This document shows, in pieces, positions 1-6,854 of a stretch of DNA of 9,930 nucleotides (within the stretch, counting starts at the first letter, position 1; the number at the start of each line of letters is the position of its first letter). A model generated the notes under the pieces. It worked only from the letters and a program-made list of their open reading frames with translations, did no database searches and was not told the DNA's origin. This DNA is from Chloroflexota bacterium. Its GTDB lineage: Bacteria; Chloroflexota; Dehalococcoidia; Lucifugimonadales; Lucifugimonadaceae. The stretch is from contig JAURLM010000233.1 in the NCBI GenBank assembly GCA_030831265.1, positions 1 through 9,930 on the forward strand, given 5' to 3'. The position numbers were made by a program, and so were the translations under genes.

Positions 1-344
1 GAACAACCATCAACGCCGAAGTGAAGGCTATTGCAGCCAGCAATGTCGATGCCCTCCGCCGAACTGCAGACCACATTCGCGATCGCATCAAGAGCGGGCT
101 AGTGGTACTTGGTGCGGTTATTGACGAACGGCCAATGGTCATCGTCATGGTTACGAAGGACATCACGAAGTACGGATTGCACGCAGGGAACATCGCAAAG
201 GCCATTTCCGAAAAGATGGGTGGCGGTGGCGGTGGTAGTCCGGTTGTGGCTCAGGCTGGCGGGAAAGAGCCCGGACAACTTGAAACGGCTCTGGCATCTA
301 CACGAGAAATCGTTGAGGCAGGCCTTCAGGGCGTAGGTAAGTGA
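1..344 (+). CDS. alaS: Alanyl-tRNA synthetase, C-terminal part (5' end outside the window)
   Basis: The reading frame is open from the left edge (first whole codon at base 3) and ends at TGA 342-344, giving 113 visible residues. The sequence matches the C-terminal DHHA1 (C-Ala) region of AlaRS: a helix with VDALRRTAD, a beta strand rich in Val and Ile, then the glycine run MGGGGGGSP followed by VVAQAGGK. The latter is a hallmark of the AlaRS C-terminus. AlaRS charges tRNA-Ala in the cytoplasm, and this domain helps bind tRNA and links the aminoacylation and editing domains. Catalytic and editing domains lie outside the window. An in-frame GTG at base 21 is internal, not a start. The stop overlaps the ruvX start (GTGA), so the two are probably translationally coupled. 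Family assignment is firm; only the end is seen. Confidence 0.93.
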   Translation, partial: TTINAEVKAIAASNVDALRRTADHIRDRIKSGLVVLGAVIDERPMVIVMVTKDITKYGLHAGNIAKAISEKMGGGGGGSPVVAQAGGKEPGQLETALASTREIVEAGLQGVGK

Positions 345-772
345 ACCACGGCAAGCAACGGCTGATGGGTGTAGACATTGGGGAAGTGCGGATTGGACTG
401 GCGCTTTCCGATCCGACCGGAACGCTTTGCACACCGCTCAAGACGCTGGTAGCAAAAGGCGTTCCGCACGACCAGGAGTTGATTGCCAAACTTGCAGCCG
501 ATTATGAGGCGCAGGCCATCATAGTCGGTTTACCGGTAAACATGGACGGTTCGTTCGGGCCTGCCGCTCGTAAGGCCCAGGCGTTCTGCCGCGTTCTGCG
601 TACGGTCACAGACCTGGATGTCATCACATATGATGAACGGCTCACCTCGCACCAGGCAGAAGGCCAGCTACGCGCTGCGGGTATCAAGCCAAGCCGGAAC
701 AAATCACAGGTTGACTCTGCCGCCGCGGCATTGATACTCGAAAGTTACCTCGCCTCACAAACAGACAGTTAG
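341..772 (+). CDS. ruvX: RuvX/YqgF family Holliday-junction-resolvase-like protein (putative pre-16S rRNA nuclease)
   Basis: A 143-residue protein of the RNase H-like YqgF fold, at the usual family length. Visible motifs are the N-terminal acidic strand MGVDIGEVRIGLALSD (residues 9-24), the central IIVGLPVNMDGS, the DERLTS strand with its acidic pair, and the C-terminal VDSAAAALILESYL. The Asp of VDIG, the Glu of DER and the Asp of VDS fit the three acidic positions expected for the active site. Family members mature the 16S rRNA 5' end in E. coli and are also annotated as Holliday junction resolvases. The GTG start at 341 overlaps the alaS stop by four bases. An in-frame ATG at 365 is an alternative start that keeps the whole domain. 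The alaS-ruvX neighbourhood is common in bacteria. Confidence 0.9.
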   Translation: MNHGKQRLMGVDIGEVRIGLALSDPTGTLCTPLKTLVAKGVPHDQELIAKLAADYEAQAIIVGLPVNMDGSFGPAARKAQAFCRVLRTVTDLDVITYDERLTSHQAEGQLRAAGIKPSRNKSQVDSAAAALILESYLASQTDS

Positions 773-816
773 ACTTCACTGACACGAAACCACAAGGAAC
801 CATCCGGGCCAATCGC

Positions 817-1659
817 ATGAGCAAGATCTTCGGAGTCATGGGCCATCCCATAGGCCATTCCAAATCACCGGCCTTCCAGCAGGCAGCGCTGGACCACTGC
901 GGAATCGACGTCAAATTTGAACCGTGGGACGTTGAGCCAATCGACCTTGCCGCAAAAGTCGAATCGTTCCGCACTCCAGATTTCATGGGCTGTTGCGTCA
1001 CGCTTCCCCACAAACAGGCGATTATTCCGATGCTGGACGGCCTTGCCGATACGGCCCAGGCTATCGGCGCGGTCAACTGGGTCGTGCCAGAAAACGGCAA
1101 ATTGATCGGTCACAACACCGATGCGCCAGGGTTCCTGCGAGCGCTGAAGGAAAGCGGCGGTTTCGACCCCGATGGCTGCAACGCCGTTGTATTCGGTGCA
1201 GGCGGAGCAGCGAGGGCCATTGTTTACGCTTTGAAGACCGGCAACGCGGCAACTGTCGCTATCGCAAACCGGACTGTTGAGAAGGCACGTTCACTGGCTG
1301 CGGACATGACGGACGGTCGTTTCCGACCATCTGCCATCGGGTTGGACTCAACGTCGCTTGCCGACGTGGTCCCGTACTCAAACCTGCTCGTGAACACCAC
1401 TGCAATGGGAATGGACGGAGGACCCGCACCGTTCGCTTCACCCGTGCCCGCGGAACTTATTTCAGCCGATGCGACTTGCTATGACGCTGTATACGCACCA
1501 CCAGAAACCCCTTTTCTGCGTGAGACGGAACGGGCCGGAGCCAATCCTGTTGGTGGAATATCCATGCTCATCTACCAGGGTGTGGTTGGATTTGAACTTG
1601 TGACAGGGAAGCAAGCCCCGGTTGACGTCATGTTCGCCGCCGTAGGTGCTGCGCGCTAG
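817..1659 (+). CDS. aroE: Shikimate dehydrogenase (NADP+)
   Basis: A 280-residue enzyme reducing 3-dehydroshikimate to shikimate with NADPH, the fourth step after DAHP formation in the chorismate pathway. The N-terminal substrate domain shows GHPIGHSKSP (9-18) with the shikimate-binding Ser pair, then VTLPHK (61-66) with catalytic Lys66, and NTDAPGF (100-106) with catalytic Asp102. The nucleotide domain has the glycine loop GAGGAARA (127-134) and NRT (151-153), which favours NADP. The C-terminal GGISMLIYQG (246-255) closes the substrate site. Length is typical and all key residues are present. The ATG at 817 starts the conserved domain directly. Its ribosome site is weak: AAGGA at 794-798 is 18 bases away. 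It follows ruvX by 44 bases and probably shares its transcript. Confidence 0.96.
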   Translation: MSKIFGVMGHPIGHSKSPAFQQAALDHCGIDVKFEPWDVEPIDLAAKVESFRTPDFMGCCVTLPHKQAIIPMLDGLADTAQAIGAVNWVVPENGKLIGHNTDAPGFLRALKESGGFDPDGCNAVVFGAGGAARAIVYALKTGNAATVAIANRTVEKARSLAADMTDGRFRPSAIGLDSTSLADVVPYSNLLVNTTAMGMDGGPAPFASPVPAELISADATCYDAVYAPPETPFLRETERAGANPVGGISMLIYQGVVGFELVTGKQAPVDVMFAAVGAAR

Positions 1660-1694
1660 CCACTTGTTCAACGAGTAACATGAACTGTGCCAAT

Positions 1695-1722
1695 TTGAGC
1701 GTGGAGCAGTACGTTATATATG
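1695..1722 (+). promoter_or_regulatory. Possible promoter ahead of aroC
   Basis: The 115-base gap between aroE and aroC is the largest inside the aro cluster. It contains TTGAGC at 1695-1700, a 16-base spacer, and an AT-rich TATATG at 1717-1722 within the run TTATATATG. This resembles a housekeeping -35/-10 pair and would start aroC-aroK-aroB transcription about 45 bases before the aroC ATG. Neither element is a perfect consensus, and the aroC ribosome site (GAGAG near 1764-1768) is also weak. This is a by-eye call. Confidence 0.3.
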
Positions 1723-1774
1723 CGTCGGCAACAAAAAACCGGTGCAACAAACGCCACATTTGTGAGAGACAACG

Positions 1775-2971
1775 ATGACTGAATTCCGATGGACGACCGC
1801 TGGCGAATCTCATGGCCCCGGTCTGACCGTTATCGTCGAAGGCATCCCTTCCGGGCTGAACATCGACGAGGATTATATTGAACGGCAGATGGCTCGCCGA
1901 CAGAAGGGCTACGGCTCCGGCGGTCGCATGAAGATAGAAAAGGATCGAGCGGAACTGCGCGGCGGGGTTCGCCACGGTGTCACGCTCGGCTCTCCTATCG
2001 CCATGTGGATTGAGAACCGTGACTTCGCAAACTGGACTGACGCCATGTCGCCCAACCCGGTTTCCGATGACTTAGACAAGAAGTCCCACACGCGCATCGT
2101 TCCCGGCCATGCGGACTTCCCCGGTGCATTAAAGTACCTCCACCACGATGTCCGTAACGTGCTTGAGCGCGCCAGTGCGCGAGAGACGGCTGCGCGGGTA
2201 GCCGCCGCATCAGTCGCACGGCGATTGCTAGAAGAATTCGGCATCACCATTCACGCACGAGCGATATCGACTGGTGCAGAGAAGTCTCCTGACATAAACC
2301 CAGCAGATGTGAACTGGGACGATGTGGAAGCTTCGGAGGTTCGCGCAGCCGATTCAGACTCCGATGCCCGTTTCAAAGCCGCCATCGACGCGTCCAAAGC
2401 AGACCGTACGACCATCGGTGGCGTGATGGAAGTCGTGGCGTTCGGTGCACCGGTCGGGCTGGGCAGCCACGTCGGCTGGGATCGCAAACTTGACGCCCGC
2501 ATTGCACAGGCCATGATGAGCATCAACGCCGTCAAGGGCGTGGAGATTGGCTCCGGATTCGCCAACACGGCCCGGCCCGGGCGTGAAGTACAGGACGTCA
2601 TCGTTCCTGACCCGTCAGATCCCCGTAGGTTCAGGCAGGAATCCAATCATGCCGGCGGTATCGAAGGCGGCATGTCCAACGGCAATCCCATCGTCACGCA
2701 CGTTGCGATCAAGCCGATTGCGACCATGACCCGCCCTCTTCCTTCGGTAGACATCAACACCGGTGAGGTTATCGAGGCAGCGTACAACCGCAGCGATATT
2801 TGCCAGGTAGCTCGGGCGTGCCCTGTCGCAGAAGGCATGCTTGCACTCGTACTCGCCCATGCCGTTCTCGAAAAGTTCGGCGGCGACAGTCTTGCCGAGA
2901 TGAAACGCAACTACGACGGCTATATCCAGTCCCACCAGGAATTCGGCCGCCCCGGTGGCCAGGTGAGCTGA
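1775..2971 (+). CDS. aroC: Chorismate synthase
   Basis: A 398-residue enzyme converting 5-enolpyruvylshikimate-3-phosphate to chorismate using reduced FMN, the last common step of aromatic biosynthesis. Visible motifs in order are AGESHGP (9-15) with catalytic His13, RRQKGYG (41-47), RMKIEKD (51-57), NRDFANW (81-87), PGHAD (110-114), RASARET (132-138, flavin site) and HAGGIEGGMSNG (292-303, flavin site). The second catalytic-type His is at 112 in PGHAD. Length is at the long end of the usual 360-400. One oddity: the Arg normally seen in GYGRG is Ser48 here (codon TCC), a position reported to contact substrate or cofactor in other chorismate synthases. ATG 1775 starts right at the conserved N-terminus. 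aroK begins three bases after the stop. Confidence 0.97.
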   Translation: MTEFRWTTAGESHGPGLTVIVEGIPSGLNIDEDYIERQMARRQKGYGSGGRMKIEKDRAELRGGVRHGVTLGSPIAMWIENRDFANWTDAMSPNPVSDDLDKKSHTRIVPGHADFPGALKYLHHDVRNVLERASARETAARVAAASVARRLLEEFGITIHARAISTGAEKSPDINPADVNWDDVEASEVRAADSDSDARFKAAIDASKADRTTIGGVMEVVAFGAPVGLGSHVGWDRKLDARIAQAMMSINAVKGVEIGSGFANTARPGREVQDVIVPDPSDPRRFRQESNHAGGIEGGMSNGNPIVTHVAIKPIATMTRPLPSVDINTGEVIEAAYNRSDICQVARACPVAEGMLALVLAHAVLEKFGGDSLAEMKRNYDGYIQSHQEFGRPGGQVS

Positions 2972-2974
2972 ACG

Positions 2975-3535
2975 ATGCCCAGGGGCAACATCTATCTGAC
3001 GGGATTCTCCGGAACCGGTAAGTCGAACAGTGGCCGCCAGGCCGCTGAACTTCTTGGCTGGGAGTTTTTCGAGATGGATGACGAGATCGAAACGTCGACG
3101 GGCAAGAAGATTCCAGAGATTTTCTCGGAAGACGGTGAAGTCAAATTTCGCCAGATCGAGTCAGACATACTCAAAGCCGCTGCCACCCGCACCGGATTGG
3201 TCGTTTCAACCGGTGGTGGTGTTCCAACACTCGAAGAAAACCGGAAACTCATGGCCGCAACGGGCGTGGTCATCCGGCTCACCGCCAGCCCCGAAACAAT
3301 CAACGCACGTCTCACGGCATCGGCTGGAAGGCGGGGCAGGGCATTGCGCCCACTCCTGGGCAGCGAAGCCCCTGTTGATCGCGTTCGGGCACTTCTGGCT
3401 GAAAGAGAATCGGCGTACGCTACGGCTGATGCTGAAATCAACACCGAAGGCCTGCGTCACGGGGATGTTGCCATGCTGATCATGGAGACGTGGGAGCACA
3501 TCTCAAAGTTGAAGGGTTTTCAAAATGGCGAATGA
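2975..3535 (+). CDS. aroK: Shikimate kinase
   Basis: A 186-residue P-loop kinase that phosphorylates shikimate at O3 with ATP. Walker A is GFSGTGKS (10-17). Shikimate-site residues are Asp35 (in EMDDEIE), Arg59 (in KFRQIE), the GGG at 80-82 and Arg144 (in AERESAY). The mobile lid carries RPLL at 125-128. In the usual DxD pair the first Asp is replaced by Glu33, a conservative change at the Mg-proximal position. Length is typical of stand-alone AroK. The ribosome site AGGTGAG (2961-2967) lies inside the end of aroC, seven bases before the ATG, so the two are likely coupled. The 3' end overlaps aroB by 11 bases. Confidence 0.95.
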   Translation: MPRGNIYLTGFSGTGKSNSGRQAAELLGWEFFEMDDEIETSTGKKIPEIFSEDGEVKFRQIESDILKAAATRTGLVVSTGGGVPTLEENRKLMAATGVVIRLTASPETINARLTASAGRRGRALRPLLGSEAPVDRVRALLAERESAYATADAEINTEGLRHGDVAMLIMETWEHISKLKGFQNGE

Positions 3536-4634
3536 CGAAAACCTGGCCGCTGTCGTTAGCACCACACAGGGAGATTACCGCGTAGTTGTTGCACGCGGGG
3601 CGATAGAAGACATCGGAACCGAGATGATCAACGCCGGTCTGTCTGGCCGGGCCTTCCTCGTTGCCGATGTAGCAATGTTCCCTACTGCCGTCCATCGTGC
3701 TCACGAAGCACTGGAGCGCAATGGTTTCGTCACCAATGTGATGACACTTGAACTCAGCGAGAGCAATAAGAACCTCGACACTGTCCAAAAGATTTATGAA
3801 TGGCTGGCTCAGCATCGAGCAGAGAGACTCGACACGGTCATCGCTATGGGCGGCGGTGTTGCAGGAGACCTGGTGGGCTTTGCCGCAGCGACATGGCTAC
3901 GCGGAGTTCCGTTTGTGCAGGTCCCGACATCGCTGGCGTCGATGGTTGATGCGTCTATTGGCGGAAAAGTAGCGGTGAACCTGCCTGCGGGGAAAAACCT
4001 CGTGGGAGCGTTTTACCAGCCAAAACTGGTGCTGCAAGATATCGATCATCTGAAGACGCTTCCCAAACGTGAGATGGCCGGTGGTTGGGCTGAGGCGATA
4101 AAACACGGCCTGATCCTTGACGCCAATCTCCTGGACACCTTTGAGCGATTTCCCGATGAGATGCAGAGCCTGAAGGGCGATCTCGCTGTGAAGACGATCC
4201 GGCGATCTGTGCAGATCAAGGCGGAAGTTGTGTCGGCTGATGAGTTTGAGCGCGGTGACACTCGTGTGCTTCTCAACTACGGGCACACTGTCGGTCATGC
4301 CATCGAGGCCGTGAGCGGCTACGGGAAGTACCTGCATGGCGAGGCCGTGGCGATTGGCATGATGGCGGCGGCAGGCATCGCAGAAAAACTTGGCATGCTA
4401 GATCGCGAGTTTGTCGACAGGCAACGAGCCGTGCTGCAACGCTACAACCTGCCGGTGAGTGTCAGCGGAGTAACCGTTGATGCCATCATCGCCGCAACGA
4501 AAAGTGACAAGAAATCACGCGGCGGTACCATACGCTGGGTGCAGCTTGAAGGGCCGGGCAAAGCTGTTACGCGACGAGATGTTCCTGAAGAAATTGTCCG
4601 GGCATCAGTAGCAGAAGTTATTTCGAAATCCTGA
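3525..4634 (+). CDS. aroB: 3-dehydroquinate synthase
   Basis: A 369-residue NAD- and metal-dependent enzyme that cyclises DAHP to 3-dehydroquinate, the second shikimate-pathway step. The nucleotide site shows MGGGVAGDLVGFAAATWLRG (108-127). PTSLASMVDASIGGKVAVN (134-152) and KNLVGAFYQP (157-166) are the classic central motifs. Metal ligands are Glu190 (in GGWAEAIKHG), His254 (in YGHTVGHAIE) and His271 (in LHGEAVAIGM), with the 17-residue His spacing of E. coli AroB. Length is normal. The start lies within the last codons of aroK (11-base overlap), with an AAGGG-like ribosome site around 3511-3516. It is the last gene of the + strand aro run and is followed by a terminator. Confidence 0.97.
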   Translation: MANDENLAAVVSTTQGDYRVVVARGAIEDIGTEMINAGLSGRAFLVADVAMFPTAVHRAHEALERNGFVTNVMTLELSESNKNLDTVQKIYEWLAQHRAERLDTVIAMGGGVAGDLVGFAAATWLRGVPFVQVPTSLASMVDASIGGKVAVNLPAGKNLVGAFYQPKLVLQDIDHLKTLPKREMAGGWAEAIKHGLILDANLLDTFERFPDEMQSLKGDLAVKTIRRSVQIKAEVVSADEFERGDTRVLLNYGHTVGHAIEAVSGYGKYLHGEAVAIGMMAAAGIAEKLGMLDREFVDRQRAVLQRYNLPVSVSGVTVDAIIAATKSDKKSRGGTIRWVQLEGPGKAVTRRDVPEEIVRASVAEVISKS

Positions 4635-4669
4635 ACAGGGACTGTTCTTCCCTGTATGTCAGTAACCAA

Positions 4670-4710
4670 AAGACCGCGGACTCCGTTTGGAATCCGCGGT
4701 CTTCTTTTTT
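4670..4710 (+). terminator. Intrinsic terminator after aroB
   Basis: An 11-bp perfect stem pairs 4670-4680 with 4693-4703 (AAGACCGCGGA with TCCGCGGTCTT). Three further inner pairs follow after one mismatch around a GTTT loop (4685-4688). One C and then six Ts follow at 4705-4710. It lies 36 bases after the aroB stop and points the same way. In the other direction the stem is followed by only four Ts, so it may also weakly stop the convergent sulfur-carrier gene, which ends at 4747. Confidence 0.9.
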
Positions 4711-4746
4711 CGGAACCGTCATCAGCCTTGAGGTTGGACTTCCCGG

Positions 4747-5025
4747 CTAACAGCCGCCTGCAACAGCAGGAACGATCGAAAGCTCGTCACCATCACTGAC
4801 AGGTGTCTCGATACCGGACAGGTATCGCACGTCTTCGCCGTTCAGGTAGATATTGACGAAGTGGCGTAGCCCACCATTTTCGTCACACAGCCTGTCCTTC
4901 ATGCCGGGGAATTGCCCTTCGAGCGATTCCACGATTCCAGCTATATTCGCGCCTTCAGCGGGAACTTTGTCCTTCTGGCTGGTAAGCCGCCGCAGCGGTG
5001 TGGGGATCTTTACCGTAACTGTCAT
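4747..5025 (-). CDS. CysO-like MoaD/ThiS-family sulfur carrier with encoded Gly-Gly-Cys C-terminus
   Basis: A 92-residue ubiquitin-fold sulfur carrier. The N-terminal MTVTVKIPTPLRRLT, the central HFVNIYLNGEDVRYL (55-69) and the tail SDGDELSIVPAVAGG (77-91) are very like mycobacterial CysO as I remember it, more so than MoaD or ThiS. Such proteins are adenylated at the terminal Gly-Gly, carry a thiocarboxylate, and donate sulfur; CysO feeds CysM in cysteine synthesis. Here one more residue, Cys92, follows Gly-Gly (codons GGC GGC TGT then TAG). It would have to be removed before activation, presumably by a JAMM/Mec-type protease, which is not in this window. The ribosome site AGGGAG lies four bases before the ATG. 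It converges on aroB and diverges from the ThuA gene. Family certain; the exact pathway is inferred. Confidence 0.9.
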   Translation of the reverse strand: MTVTVKIPTPLRRLTSQKDKVPAEGANIAGIVESLEGQFPGMKDRLCDENGGLRHFVNIYLNGEDVRYLSGIETPVSDGDELSIVPAVAGGC

Positions 5026-5094
5026 CGTTCTCCCTGCATTCTTCTCTCTTGGACATCACCGACGGCACAGTCTACCGTTCTGTACCTGATTAGA

Positions 5095-5110
5095 TTACCT
5101 TCTGCCCATA
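5095..5110 (+). repeat. Direct repeat, copy 1
   Basis: TTACCTTCTGCCCATA. It matches copy 2 at 15 of 16 positions and lies upstream of the ThuA cassette in the divergent gap. Confidence 0.6.
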
Positions 5111-5183
5111 TTAGACGCGAAACGCCAGAAGTGCGAAATCTTACAACTAATGCCTCGCTCCGCCCGCAACATCTTTTCCGGTG

Positions 5184-5199
5184 TTACATTCTGCCCATA
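5184..5199 (+). repeat. Direct repeat, copy 2
   Basis: TTACATTCTGCCCATA. It has the same orientation as copy 1 and lies 55 bases before the ThuA start codon. Confidence 0.6.
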
Positions 5200-5254
5200 C
5201 AGGCTTCCAGTTAGCCCTGAAGGCTCGCTAAACATAACAAGGAGAACCCACAAC

Positions 5255-5908
5255 ATGGCCGACGCAGTCATGCTCGCCGGTGACAGGTATCACAAAGCAG
5301 AAGAAGCGTTCGCCGGTGTTGGCCCCGTGCTGAAGGCCGCAGGGCTGGACACGCACACCACGACCGACTTCGCATCGATCGACGCAGACCTGCTCAAGGG
5401 TAAGAAGTTGCTCGTGTTTCACAGGGACGGCATGGAGTGGCCCGGCGGGCACGACGCACCACCAGAACAGTGGATGAAACCTCACCAGGAAGATGTCATC
5501 GAGAAATTTGTGCAAAACGGTGGAGCATTCCTGGTGCTCCACAACTCTGGATGGAACTACCCGTGGCAGAACGGGTATCGGCGCACCGTGGGCGGCTACT
5601 ACCAGTTCCATCCACCATTCCAGAAATTTGATGTACATGTTGTCGACCCCAACCACCCGATAACCGAAGGCATCACGAGCTACGAGATCGAAGACGAACA
5701 GCACTTCATCTGGTTCGATAGTGACCGCGTACACTTGCTGACCCGCAGCCAGGGTAAAGATGGCCGCGAGTCTGCCGCAGGTTTCTGCCACGACTATGGC
5801 AAGGGTCGTGTGGTCTACCTCGGCCACGGGCACCGACTTTCGTCGTTACAGCACCCGTCCGCACAGAAGCTCATGACCAACGCTGTGAAATGGTTATTGC
5901 GGGCATAG
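5255..5908 (+). CDS. ThuA domain-containing protein
   Basis: A 217-residue soluble protein of the ThuA (trehalose utilisation, class I glutamine amidotransferase-like) fold. Matching segments are KKLLVFHRDGMEWPGG, GGAFLVLHNSGWNYPW, GGYYQFHPPF, DPNHPITEGITSYEIEDEQH, and the closing YGKGRVVYLGHGH with a final conserved helix. The reaction of ThuA proteins is poorly known; they are often linked to sugar use, and some members act on oxidised (keto) sugars. There is no signal peptide. The frame stays open to an earlier ATG at 5150, but ATG 5255 was chosen because AAGGAG (5239-5244) precedes it and the conserved fold begins here. The next gene follows 28 bases later, so this opens a three-gene cassette with a lactonase-like and an ABM protein. 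Confidence 0.88.
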   Translation: MADAVMLAGDRYHKAEEAFAGVGPVLKAAGLDTHTTTDFASIDADLLKGKKLLVFHRDGMEWPGGHDAPPEQWMKPHQEDVIEKFVQNGGAFLVLHNSGWNYPWQNGYRRTVGGYYQFHPPFQKFDVHVVDPNHPITEGITSYEIEDEQHFIWFDSDRVHLLTRSQGKDGRESAAGFCHDYGKGRVVYLGHGHRLSSLQHPSAQKLMTNAVKWLLRA

Positions 5909-5936
5909 AACGCGCACCAGTGGGGAGGTTTCGTAA

Positions 5937-6824
5937 ATGACACTCTCAATTCGAGATGACCGGATTCGGGCAGTCGTCGGCGATAACGCGGACGTGAGAA
6001 GGCTTGCAACCGGGTTCAAGTTCACCGAAGGCCCTGTGTGGGACCCGCGTACTGAATCTTTGATCTTCAGCGACATGCCGGGAGACATCATGCGCCGGTG
6101 GTCTGCCGCAAAGGGCATCGAGACGTTCCGGCAGCCATGCGGCAAAACCAATGGAAATACGTGGGACAAGCAGGGCCGGTTGGTAAGCTGCGAGCATGCC
6201 AGCAGAGTGACGCGCACGGAACCAGACGGATCGATAACAGTCCTTGCCACGCACTACGAAGGTAAAGAACTGAACAGCCCGAATGACATCATCGTCAAGA
6301 GCGACGGGGCAATCTACTTCTCCGATCCATCTTACGGTCGCATGGACTACTTCGGCATCCCACGTGAACAGGACCTGGACTTCCAGGGTGTATTCAGGAT
6401 TTCACCTGATGGCAGCAAGTTGACGCTGCTGGCTTCTGACTTCGGCCAACCCAATGGCCTGACGTGCTCCCTGGACGAGTCAAAGCTGTTTGTTAACGAC
6501 ACTGACCGCGGCCACATCAGGGTGTTCGATGTGAAATCTGACGGCTCGGTGTCCGGTGGCGAAGTCTGGGCTGAAGTGACCGGCGACGGAGACGGTGCGC
6601 CGGATGGCATGAAGATAGACAGCAAGGGCAACCTGTACACCACGGGGCCAGGCGGCATCCACGTCTTCGCCCCGGACGCCACAGACCTCGGCGTCATAGG
6701 CCTCCCGGAAGGTCCGGCCAACTTCACGTGGGGAGATGCGGACCTTCGCACCCTCTACGTGACTGCCACCAGCTCGCTTTACCGCGTAAGGGTGAATGTG
6801 CCGGGTAGAAAGCTGTTCCAGTAG
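5937..6824 (+). CDS. SMP-30/gluconolactonase/LRE-like protein
   Basis: A 295-residue six-bladed beta-propeller of the SMP-30 family, which hydrolyses sugar lactones or related esters at a divalent metal. The metal ligands expected for the family are visible: Glu31 in FTEGPVWD, Asn173 in GQPNGL and Asp223 in APDGM. Asn116 in SPND is the usual substrate-side residue. Repeated propeller signatures (DKQGRL, KSDGAIYFSDPSYG, DSKGNLYTTGPGG) run through the chain. Length is typical and there is no signal peptide, suggesting a cytoplasmic enzyme. The ATG has a strong ribosome site, GGAGG at 5924-5928, eight bases away. Position between ThuA and ABM genes suggests work on a sugar or sugar-acid lactone; the true substrate cannot be read from sequence. 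Confidence 0.92.
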   Translation: MTLSIRDDRIRAVVGDNADVRRLATGFKFTEGPVWDPRTESLIFSDMPGDIMRRWSAAKGIETFRQPCGKTNGNTWDKQGRLVSCEHASRVTRTEPDGSITVLATHYEGKELNSPNDIIVKSDGAIYFSDPSYGRMDYFGIPREQDLDFQGVFRISPDGSKLTLLASDFGQPNGLTCSLDESKLFVNDTDRGHIRVFDVKSDGSVSGGEVWAEVTGDGDGAPDGMKIDSKGNLYTTGPGGIHVFAPDATDLGVIGLPEGPANFTWGDADLRTLYVTATSSLYRVRVNVPGRKLFQ

Positions 6825-6854
6825 GTGTCAATAGCCAGCAAACAAGGACCAGAA

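Larger units (their letters stand above)
5026..5254. promoter_or_regulatory. Divergent intergenic region with a 16-bp direct repeat
   Basis: This 229-base gap separates the minus-strand sulfur carrier from the plus-strand ThuA cassette and must hold both promoters. Two near-identical copies of TTACNTTCTGCCCATA occur at 5095-5110 and 5184-5199 (15 of 16 bases equal, 89 bases apart start to start). A good ribosome site AAGGAG sits at 5239-5244 for the downstream gene. I could not pick out convincing -35/-10 pairs. The repeats may be regulator sites or a short duplication. Confidence 0.45.

Noticed and set aside
220..240. Simple repeat of GGTGGC units
   Set aside because: It encodes the normal poly-glycine stretch of the AlaRS C-terminus.
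21..344. Separate small gene starting at GTG 21
   Set aside because: The frame is open to the left edge and the residues match the C-terminal domain of alanyl-tRNA synthetase.
5150..5254. Longer ThuA start at ATG 5150
   Set aside because: The extra 35 residues do not look like the family, the direct repeat falls in them, and ATG 5255 has a clear AAGGAG site.
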